NCBI GenBank assembly: GCA_964409645.1
Contig: CAYPEK010000044.1
Coordinates: forward strand, 1 to 32,180
Length of the DNA stretch: 32,180 nt
Direction of reading: 5' to 3'
DNA from: CAYPEK01 sp964409645
GTDB lineage: Bacteria; UBP15; UBA6099
Positions 25,005 to 32,180 of the stretch are shown here, piece after piece; positions within the stretch are counted from its first letter, which is position 1; every line of letters begins with the position of its first letter. Made by a program: the position numbers and the translations under genes. Under the pieces are notes generated by a model. It had not been told where the DNA came from, did no database searches, and saw only the letters and a list, made by a program, of their open reading frames with translations.

Positions 25005-26552
25005 TTATTCAGTCGATTTATTTCTCAACAGATTTTTCCTCCGTAATTGCTCGATCACCGTTTCCATACGGTTGCGCATCAGATGCTCCGCCCTGATCCG
25101 CGCACACGCCGCCTTCATAATCCTCACCCGCTCCTCCGTGTGCTCCACGTAATATCTTATCCTCTCCGCGCATTCCTCCGGCCGCTCGAACACCGCCGTC
25201 TCTTCCGGAGCAAAGTGATCCGCCAGATGCCGCCGCCGGTCCTGAAGAATAAAGCCGCCCGCGTACGGCACCTCCCACACGCGGTCCGACAGCGCCCAGT
25301 CGTCATAGTCATCTCTGTCCGAGCACGTGAACACCGTGAGATTCACCTTCGTATGCCGTATCATGTCGCGGAAATCCTCAGGAGCCATGCCGGGTTCGAC
25401 AAGCCTGTATTTCATTCCCTGAAGCTCTTTCGTCAGCTTGCTGAAGAATTCCCTCCGCTTCGCCGACCAGAACCCAAAGAACGAGAAGTCCAGCGTCTGC
25501 TCCGTAGTAGGCAGCGGATCACCCGCCATCTCCGGCCGCGCGGCGGTCGGCAGATAGTGGGTCTCAATTCCCTCGGCATCGTAGATATCAAAAAGCTGCT
25601 TCGACTGCGTTAAATAAAGGTCGGCCGCGCGCACGGCTCTGAAAAAAGTCTCTCGGAGTTCATTCACGTGATAGTAAAACGGGTCTTCCGTATTCCACAA
25701 AACGAGCGGCACGCCCAGCTTCTTTTTGAGAGCCTCCACAAGAGTCAGCGTATCGGGCCAAGTCATGATGTTGGCCGAGAAGGAAAATATCATGTCGGGA
25801 CTAAACTCGATCATCGCTTCGTCCGACATCAAATCAAATATCGACACCACCTTCACGCCCAACGGCGCAAAAGTCTGTTCGATCGCCTCCGAATAGCGAT
25901 CCTTTGCCGTCGTAAGTATTTTCAATCCCGACGGGTCCATCCCGCCGAAAGCCTCGCGCCGCACAACATTCCCGGCGTCGAGCGAGGGCTTCACGTCGTA
26001 TAATGTTTTAGAGAGCGAAACTATGAGACTGCGGTAAAGTTCCGGGTTCATCCGCAGCACCGGGTCGTACACAACAATATTGCTCTTCGAGGCGGAGATC
26101 AAAGGCCGCTTTTCCAATTCGCCCGATACCCGCTCTTCACTTCCGGCAACAACTCTCATCCCCGGCCGCTCGAAAATGTCGTGCAGCGGAACGCGCTCCA
26201 TCACCGCACGCAGCAACTCCGGGTCCGGCTCTATCACGCAAAACGGATTGTGGTGCATCCGCTTTGCCAGTTCGCGTACTCCGTACCAGAGACCGGGCCC
26301 GAACCACACTATCCATTTGCCGAATGTCAAACTGCGCGAGCCGGCAAACTTCGCGGCCTCCCGCTCCGGGTCGAACATACTGTGGAGATGGATTGTCTCG
26401 CCCGACGAGCTCCTGAAACAGACGGTAAGCTTCCCCGTTCTGGCGCTGAGAAACTCAATGCCATCCGGCGCTCCCCCCACCGCAAGCACCGCTTCCGCGG
26501 CCGCCGGCGACGTCTCCTTCAACGCCTCGATGTTCCGTTCAAATATCCCCAT
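25005..26552 (-). CDS. CgeB-like glycosyltransferase with MAF/DUF115-like N-terminal region
   Basis: This encodes 515 residues. The C-terminal half matches the CgeB/Glyco_trans_1_2 pattern: VLWNTEDPFYYH, LYLTQSKQLFDIYDAEGIETHYLPTAARP, then DFSFFGFWSAKRREFF, and the sugar-nucleotide region SDRVWEVPYAGGFILQDRR with a Glu. The N-terminal half contains WIVWFGPGLWYGVRELAKR and FCVIEPDPELLRAVMER, reminiscent of DUF115/MAF proteins that glycosylate flagellins. It probably transfers a sugar to a protein or surface polysaccharide, but the acceptor is unknown and no other sugar genes are adjacent. The ATG is preceded by GGTGAT. Confidence 0.7.
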   Translation of the reverse strand: MGIFERNIEALKETSPAAAEAVLAVGGAPDGIEFLSARTGKLTVCFRSSSGETIHLHSMFDPEREAAKFAGSRSLTFGKWIVWFGPGLWYGVRELAKRMHHNPFCVIEPDPELLRAVMERVPLHDIFERPGMRVVAGSEERVSGELEKRPLISASKSNIVVYDPVLRMNPELYRSLIVSLSKTLYDVKPSLDAGNVVRREAFGGMDPSGLKILTTAKDRYSEAIEQTFAPLGVKVVSIFDLMSDEAMIEFSPDMIFSFSANIMTWPDTLTLVEALKKKLGVPLVLWNTEDPFYYHVNELRETFFRAVRAADLYLTQSKQLFDIYDAEGIETHYLPTAARPEMAGDPLPTTEQTLDFSFFGFWSAKRREFFSKLTKELQGMKYRLVEPGMAPEDFRDMIRHTKVNLTVFTCSDRDDYDDWALSDRVWEVPYAGGFILQDRRRHLADHFAPEETAVFERPEECAERIRYYVEHTEERVRIMKAACARIRAEHLMRNRMETVIEQLRRKNLLRNKSTE

Positions 26553-26606
26553 ATCACCGATATACTTTGTCTTTTTCCCGCGGCAACTTCACTCGCGATT
26601 CGCTCC

Positions 26607-26612
26607 ATTATA
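26607..26612 (-). promoter_or_regulatory. -10 box of the glycosyltransferase gene
   Basis: A perfect TATAAT on the minus strand, about 54 bases before the start at 26552. The -35 region (TTTCAG or TTTCAC) is poor. Confidence 0.4.
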
Positions 26613-26660
26613 GCCGCTTGTGAAAAATGCTGAAAGTGCCGTATCATTCATTCCACCCGC

Positions 26661-26698
26661 TTGCTGTTATGCCTGTTTATGCATATAATATATGCATA
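26661..26698 (+). promoter_or_regulatory. vapBC promoter with palindromic operator over the -10 box
   Basis: TTGCTG (26661-26666) and TATAAT (26684-26689) are separated by 17 bases. The -10 box lies inside a perfect palindrome at 26678-26698, with arms TATGCATATA and TATATGCATA around one A. Such sites are where antitoxins, alone or with toxin, repress their own operon. The antitoxin start is 28 bases downstream. Confidence 0.75.
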
Positions 26699-26726
26699 AT
26701 AGATCATATTAATGGGAGACGCCGAT

Positions 26727-26930
26727 ATGAGAACCACACTCGATCTGCCTGAGGACCTCGTTGCCGAAGCGCTCGAAGTCTCCGGCGCAAACTCGAAAAC
26801 AACCGCTATCTGCCTCGCCCTTCAGGAGTACATACGAATGAAGAAAGCGAAACGGCTGCTCGATTTCAGGGGTAAAATCGATCTCGACCTCGACACCGCG
26901 AAAATCAGAAAGGAAAGAGACCGCGGTTGA
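26727..26930 (+). CDS. vapB: VapB-type antitoxin
   Basis: This encodes 67 residues. I chose the ATG at 26727 (MRTTLDLPEDLVAEAL) because GGGAGA lies upstream and the protein then begins with the ribbon-helix-helix strand typical of VapB/DUF2191 antitoxins. The N-terminal part would bind the palindrome in the promoter. The basic and acidic C-terminal tail would wrap the toxin. The stop overlaps the toxin start (TTGA). Confidence 0.85.
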   Translation: MRTTLDLPEDLVAEALEVSGANSKTTAICLALQEYIRMKKAKRLLDFRGKIDLDLDTAKIRKERDRG

Positions 26931-27319
26931 ACCTCGTACTCATCGACACCTCCTCATGGGTGCAGTTCTTCCGCGACGGCCGCGCGGCCGACGCTGTATC
27001 CACGCTCGTCAAGAACAACTCCGCCTGCATATCCGGCGTCATTACCGCTGAACTTCTTTCAGGCGCGAGAACAAAACGCGACTTCGACTCCCTGCGCGAT
27101 CTGCTCGACCCGCTGACTTTTCTAAGTGAAACAAAACAGGTTTTCTCGCTTGCCGGGGAACTGAGATACAAAATGAACAGAAAAGGATTCACTGCGGGCC
27201 TGCCCGACGCCATCATCGCTGCAACCGCCCTCCATTACGACGCCGGGATACTCACCCTCGATAAACACTTCAATGAAATAGCAAAGCACGTGCCAATTAA
27301 ATTGATTTTTGATTATTAA
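26927..27319 (+). CDS. vapC: VapC-type PIN-domain ribonuclease toxin
   Basis: This encodes 130 residues, the usual VapC length. The start is TTG at 26927, overlapping the antitoxin stop. The PIN metal-binding acids are all present: D7 (LVLIDTSSW), E42 (VITAELLSG), D94 (GLPDAIIAATAL) and D112 (ILTLDKHF). VapC toxins cut specific RNAs, often initiator tRNA or the 23S rRNA sarcin-ricin loop; the target here is not predictable. With all four acids intact it is probably active. Confidence 0.92.
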   Translation: MNLVLIDTSSWVQFFRDGRAADAVSTLVKNNSACISGVITAELLSGARTKRDFDSLRDLLDPLTFLSETKQVFSLAGELRYKMNRKGFTAGLPDAIIAATALHYDAGILTLDKHFNEIAKHVPIKLIFDY

Positions 27320-27332
27320 CTCAGTTTGAAAT

Positions 27333-28226
27333 TCAGCCGAGCACTTTCTTCGCCGCCGTGTCGAACGACGCCTTTTCGAAAAGGGCGGGAATCAACATAC
27401 GCGAGTCCGGGCACTCTCTTCGCGCCTCCTCGATGAACGAATCCATCCTGATGCCCGGCAGCAACTTGAGCCCTTTTTTAAGCGGCGAAAAGAAATTGTC
27501 GTAGTGATGCGGTATGACAACTTTTGGTTTCAGGCGCGAGGCAAGCCTCTTCACGTAGTCCGGTGTGTGCTTGCGCCCGGCGAGGCAGATCAGCAGCACG
27601 TCCACCGCACCTACCTTCTCCACTTCGTTGTCGATCAGGTCGGCGCTCCCACTGTGGAACACCCTGAACCCGTCCGCCGTCTCGAACAGAATCCCGAACA
27701 CCGCGCCCAGCCGGTACTCGCTTCCCCTCATCGGTACTCGTTCGACGGATGCGATCGGGCCCGGGCTGGGAATCCTCCCCATAACCGCCTTACCGTGTAT
27801 CCCGGGCACGAACGTCACCTTTAGTCCCGCCGCCTGAAAAGGCGTCCACAACTTTATCACATGAATTTGCTTTTCGGGGACACCCCACGCGCGGCACACA
27901 ACCGCCGTCGAACTGGAGCCGTGGATAGTTGCGCCCGTTCGTATCGCAATCTCCGGCGCATCCTGAAGGTGATCGTAGTGGCTGTGTCCTATAAAAATCT
28001 CGTCCGCTTTGGGAAACACTTCGCGGCAGAGTTCTTTATTTATCGGAAGAGAAGCAAAAAGATATCTTGGGAGGCGCGGCCGGGTGACATTCGGATCGAT
28101 AAGCAGCATCTTGCCGCCGTACTCTATCTTGAACCCCGCGGTTCCCGCCCATTCCAGCGTTAGAAGGTTCTTGCCGCCGCCCGACGCCACAGGTATTCTG
28201 AACTCCTCCGGAATCTGATATGTCAT
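27333..28226 (-). CDS. Metallo-beta-lactamase-fold hydrolase (UlaG-like)
   Basis: This encodes 297 residues from the ATG at 28226, with AAGGAG upstream. The frame is open for about 42 codons before it, but without an RBS. The metal motif HSHYDH is at 81-86, and further expected ligands lie in VPGIHG, FHSGSADL and VIPHHYDNF. The start LEWAGTAGFKIEYGGKMLLIDP is characteristic of UlaG-type or YtkL-like metal-dependent hydrolases. The substrate is unknown. It ends 13 bases from the vapC stop on the opposite strand, with no terminator visible between them. Confidence 0.85.
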   Translation of the reverse strand: MTYQIPEEFRIPVASGGGKNLLTLEWAGTAGFKIEYGGKMLLIDPNVTRPRLPRYLFASLPINKELCREVFPKADEIFIGHSHYDHLQDAPEIAIRTGATIHGSSSTAVVCRAWGVPEKQIHVIKLWTPFQAAGLKVTFVPGIHGKAVMGRIPSPGPIASVERVPMRGSEYRLGAVFGILFETADGFRVFHSGSADLIDNEVEKVGAVDVLLICLAGRKHTPDYVKRLASRLKPKVVIPHHYDNFFSPLKKGLKLLPGIRMDSFIEEARRECPDSRMLIPALFEKASFDTAAKKVLG

Positions 28227-28281
28227 CCCCGTCACGCTCCTTATTCTTCTCCGGCCCGTCCAGTTTTTCTCTCCAAACGAT

Positions 28282-28309
28282 GATATACGACAAGCCCCGA
28301 TTCGTTCAA
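28282..28309 (-). promoter_or_regulatory. Candidate promoter of the MBL-fold hydrolase gene
   Basis: On the minus strand TTGAAC and TATATC are separated by 16 bases, 55 bases before the start. The -35 overlaps an imperfect inverted repeat (GTTAACAAA and TTTGTTGAAC). Confidence 0.4.
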
Positions 28310-28363
28310 CAAATATTTTTGTTAACGACTTTTCAGCTGTCCCTAAGAACAAGCCAAACGAAA

Positions 28364-28390
28364 CAGGGGCGGCTTTTCGGGCCGCCCCTG
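28364..28390 (-). terminator. Rho-independent terminator of the ATP synthase operon
   Basis: CAGGGGCGGC and GCCGCCCCTG form a perfect 10-base stem with a 7-base loop. On the minus strand it is followed by TTTCGTTT, 25 bases after the atpC stop. Confidence 0.9.
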
Positions 28391-28414
28391 CGGGTTTGTT
28401 TCGTGTTGCCGGCT

Positions 28415-28819
28415 TTATTTCGTTGCTGTGCGAAGCCGGGTGAGTGCGCGTCTCAACGCCGCGGTTGCGCGGTCGATGTCGATGCCTTCGCGCTGTGCGA
28501 GTCGCTGCTCCGCGCGTTCTTTCGCCGCTTCGGCGCGTTTCACGTCGATATCTTCCTTAGCTTCGCATGTCTCAACGAGCAGTGAGGCTTTGTTGCGGAG
28601 GATTTCGAAGAATCCGCTGCTGACGCAGAACCAGCGCGTCTGCCCGTCCGCCATCTTTACGTAGAGCGGGCCGAAGTCGAGCGCTGCGAGCATCGGCGCG
28701 TGGTCGATGAGAACTCCGAAATAACCGTCCGCGCCGCAGGCGGTAAGTGATATGACGTCGCCTTTGAACGCCGACTGCATCGGAGTCATTATTTCGAGTG
28801 TGTATGTTTTGTCTGCCAT
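28415..28819 (-). CDS. atpC: F1Fo ATP synthase epsilon subunit
   Basis: This encodes 134 residues. The N-terminal beta sandwich is typical (TYTLEIMTPMQSAFKGDV, then YFGVLIDHAPMLAALDFG). The C-terminal helical hairpin (KRAEAAKERAEQRL) is present. The subunit couples the rotor to the catalytic head and inhibits ATP hydrolysis. It is the last gene of the operon, about 50 bases after atpD, and is followed by a terminator. Confidence 0.95.
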   Translation of the reverse strand: MADKTYTLEIMTPMQSAFKGDVISLTACGADGYFGVLIDHAPMLAALDFGPLYVKMADGQTRWFCVSSGFFEILRNKASLLVETCEAKEDIDVKRAEAAKERAEQRLAQREGIDIDRATAALRRALTRLRTATK

Positions 28820-28867
28820 AATTTACGTTTCGCCTCCGACGGTTTTCAACCTGTCGAGTGTCGAAAA

Positions 28868-30271
<1,404 letters not shown>

Positions 30272-30307
30272 TCGAGTCACCTCGTTCACGGGCATTGCCC
30301 GTTCCGT

Positions 30308-31180
30308 TTACTTCTCAAGCGCCTCGGCGCCGCCGACGATTTCTCCGAGTTCTCTCGTGATCGCGGCCTGCCGGGCATTGTTGTATTTAAGCGTAAGCAC
30401 TTTAACCATTTCATCCGCGGCGTCGGTAGCTGCCGACATGGCAACCATCCGCTGCCCCTGCTCGCTGGCGAAACTATCCGCGAGTGCGGCCACGACGCGC
30501 GTGTACAGATACTTCGAAAACAAAATGTCCAGAATCGCTTCCGGCGACGGCTCGTAAATGAAGTCGGCGTGCACTACCTTCTCCTCGCCTTCCTTCTTCG
30601 TAGCTTTGATCGGCAGCAACGGCAGCCTGATCTGCTTGCACACCGCCGGCGACACGTACTGTGAGTACAGCAGATCGACGTCGTCAATAACTCCGTTGAT
30701 GAAGTCGTTCGCAACCGTGTCGGTTATGTTCTTCGTCTCTTTATAATCTATCTTCTGGTCGATGTTTCCGAATACTTGCTGGACATTCACCGGGCGCCGC
30801 TTGAAGTAGGCGTTGCCCTTGTTGCCGACGATGTACAGCTTCGTCGTTTCGGTCCCGAACTCTTTGAGCCACTTGTTGGTTTCTTTAATAATGTTGCTGT
30901 TGTAGCTTCCGCAGAGTCCGCGGTCCGATGTGATGATCAGCAGCCCCTTGTGGTTGATGGTGCGCCGCACTTCAGCGAGCGGGTGCGGGATATTTCCCGG
31001 ATCGATCGTGAAGCTGTCGAGGAACGACTGGAGGCGTTCGGCGTACGGGCGCGATGCGCGGGCTCTTTCCTCCGCGCGGCGCAGTCTCGCCGCCGCAACC
31101 ATCTTCATGGCGCTGGTGATCTTCTGAGTGCTCTTAACACTCCTGATCCGCTTGCGTATGGCTTTCGGGTTCTCTGGAAT
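30308..31180 (-). CDS. atpG: F1Fo ATP synthase gamma subunit, probable ATT start
   Basis: This encodes 290 residues if started at the ATT at 31180. The first in-frame ATG (31108) would remove the conserved N-terminal rotor helix. Upstream in the same frame the sequence encodes PENPKAIRKRIRSVKSTQKI, exactly what gamma subunits carry. The open stretch contains no ATG, GTG or TTG. ATT at 31180 has AAAGGG nine bases upstream. The rest is typical: MKMVAAARLRRAEERARASRPY near the start, LIITSDRGLCGSYNSNI in the middle, and AATDAADEMVKVLTLKYNNARQAAITREL at the end. Gamma is the central shaft of the enzyme. A sequence error is the main alternative to the ATT start. Confidence 0.88.
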   Translation of the reverse strand: MPENPKAIRKRIRSVKSTQKITSAMKMVAAARLRRAEERARASRPYAERLQSFLDSFTIDPGNIPHPLAEVRRTINHKGLLIITSDRGLCGSYNSNIIKETNKWLKEFGTETTKLYIVGNKGNAYFKRRPVNVQQVFGNIDQKIDYKETKNITDTVANDFINGVIDDVDLLYSQYVSPAVCKQIRLPLLPIKATKKEGEEKVVHADFIYEPSPEAILDILFSKYLYTRVVAALADSFASEQGQRMVAMSAATDAADEMVKVLTLKYNNARQAAITRELGEIVGGAEALEK

Positions 31181-31206
31181 GGCCGAACACCCTTTCTATA
31201 CCGCAT

Positions 31207-31231
31207 CCGGGTTTTTGAGAACGCAACCCGG
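31207..31231 (-). other. Hairpin between atpA and atpG
   Basis: CCGGGTT and AACCCGG form a perfect 7-base stem with an 11-base loop in the 68-base gap between the atpA stop and the atpG start. No T run follows it, so it is not an ordinary terminator. It could stabilise the message or affect translation of atpG. Confidence 0.45.
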
Positions 31232-31248
31232 TCAGTTTTCTTTATAAA

Positions 31249-32180
31249 TTACGGCCTGAAGGTTTTCTTGAAATCTTCGACCGCTCTCGATATCTTCTGC
31301 TGAATGACTTCGTTGAGATCCTTCGACGACGTGATCTCGGCGATGATGTCCGGGAATTTCTCGTGCACGTACATCAGAAATTCCTTCTCGAACCGCTTCA
31401 GCGATTCCGTCGGCAGATCGTCGATGTGGCCCGCGCCGGCGGCGTAGATCATCGTGACCTGATCCGCGAGGTCCATCGGCACATACTGATTCTGCTTCAG
31501 GATTTCGGTCATCTTCTCGCCGCGTGTGAGCTGCGCGAGAGTGGCCTTGTCGAGGTCGGAACCGAACTGTGCGAACGCCGCGAGTTCGCGGTACTGCGCG
31601 AGGTCGAGGCGGAGCCTTCCGGCAACCTTTTTCATGGCCTTCGTCTGCGCCTTGCCGCCTACGCGCGATACCGAGATACCGACGTTGATGGCGGGCCGCT
31701 GGCCTGCGTAGAACAAGTCCGTGTCAAGGAATATCTGGCCGTCCGTGATCGAAATGACGTTGGTCGGGATGTACGCGGAGACGTCGCCCGCCTGTGTTTC
31801 GATTACGGGGAGAGCCGTGAGAGAGCCGGCGCCGTTCGCATCTGACAGCTTTACGGCACGCTCGAGAAGTCTGCTGTGCAGGTAGAAAATGTCGCCGGGG
31901 TACGCTTCGCGTCCGGGCGGGCGGCGGAGAAGGAGTGAGAGCTGTCTGTAGGAAACGGCCTGTTTGGAGAGGTCGTCGTACACTACGAGGACGCTTTTGC
32001 CCTTCCACATGAAGTGCTCGCCGATTGCGCAGCCGGCGTACGGTGCGATGTACTGAAGCGGGGCCGGGTCCATGGCGGACGCCGCGACGACTATCGTGTA
32101 GTCCATCGCGCCGTATTTCTTGAAGATGTCGACGACGGACACGATTGTGGAAAGTTTCTGTCCGATGGCGACGTATATGC
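31249..32180 (-). CDS. atpA: F1Fo ATP synthase alpha subunit, C-terminal part (5' end beyond window)
   Basis: About 309 residues are visible and the frame runs off the right edge, so the start and P-loop are outside. Diagnostic stretches are YVAIGQKLSTIVSVVDIF, DPAPLQYIAPYAGCAIGEHF, Walker B VLVVYDDLSKQAVSYR, LLLRRPPGREAYPGDIFYLHSRLLERA and the arginine-finger region GISVSRVGG. Alpha forms the non-catalytic nucleotide sites of F1. It is upstream of atpG in the standard operon order; Fo genes are not seen. Confidence 0.97.
   Translation of the reverse strand, partial: IYVAIGQKLSTIVSVVDIFKKYGAMDYTIVVAASAMDPAPLQYIAPYAGCAIGEHFMWKGKSVLVVYDDLSKQAVSYRQLSLLLRRPPGREAYPGDIFYLHSRLLERAVKLSDANGAGSLTALPVIETQAGDVSAYIPTNVISITDGQIFLDTDLFYAGQRPAINVGISVSRVGGKAQTKAMKKVAGRLRLDLAQYRELAAFAQFGSDLDKATLAQLTRGEKMTEILKQNQYVPMDLADQVTMIYAAGAGHIDDLPTESLKRFEKEFLMYVHEKFPDIIAEITSSKDLNEVIQQKISRAVEDFKKTFRP

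Noticed and set aside
31093..31206. ATG at 31206 as an alternative start upstream of atpG
   Set aside because: It is in a different frame from atpG and its frame ends in a stop overlapping the 31108 ATG; it would need a sequence error to be used.

Overview
The window looks like a metagenome-assembled scaffold from an uncultivated, anaerobic, two-membrane (diderm) bacterium. A run of 10 N at 11193-11202 is a scaffold gap. An AsmA-like protein points to an outer membrane, and a ferredoxin-type 2-oxoacid oxidoreductase points to anaerobic metabolism. I cannot name the phylum: the mix of a dockerin-tailed secreted protein, Gld-like ABC genes, a 614-residue acyl-CoA dehydrogenase and an STAS/RsbW-type switch does not single one out. 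I found no rRNA, tRNA or CRISPR array, and no stretch over 300 bases lacks a gene.

Layout. An AsmA-like gene (+, cut by the left edge) meets, over a shared terminator, a very large secreted Cys-rich protein ending in a dockerin (-). That gene has a close match to a sigma-54 promoter (6235-6250) and an upstream inverted repeat that could be an activator site. Next come an STAS protein and a receiver-ATPase fusion (7683-6382, -), a partner-switch pair, and a DAGK-family lipid kinase (8832-7843, -). The region 8982-12571 (-) is one AT-rich gene, broken by the N gap, that encodes a CHAT protease domain, an NB-ARC/STAND ATPase and nine 40-residue TPR units. This is an NLR-like architecture and the best candidate for a conflict or cell-death system here. 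Upstream of it, a tight four-gene operon (16812-12731, -) encodes a Gld-like ABC transporter (ATPase, permease, GldG-like protein) and a DUF4340 protein.

Rightward transcription covers VKOR and endonuclease III (17015-18431), then a four-gene 2-oxoacid:ferredoxin oxidoreductase operon (18601-22910; gamma, a GltD-ferredoxin fusion, alpha, beta), then an acyl-CoA dehydrogenase (23076-24920). The oxidoreductase and dehydrogenase could act in sequence in 2-oxoacid or amino-acid breakdown, but the substrate is not readable from the sequence. A glycosyltransferase (-) converges on the dehydrogenase over a bidirectional terminator. A VapBC toxin-antitoxin pair follows, with a perfect palindrome on its promoter, then a UlaG-like metallo-hydrolase (-). 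The end of an F1Fo ATP synthase operon (atpA partial, atpG, atpD, atpC, all -) closes the window. atpG appears to start at a rare ATT codon.

Most attention is due to the CHAT-NB-ARC-TPR gene with its near-identical repeats, the sigma-54-type control of the dockerin protein, the receiver-anti-sigma kinase fusion, and the ATT start of atpG.
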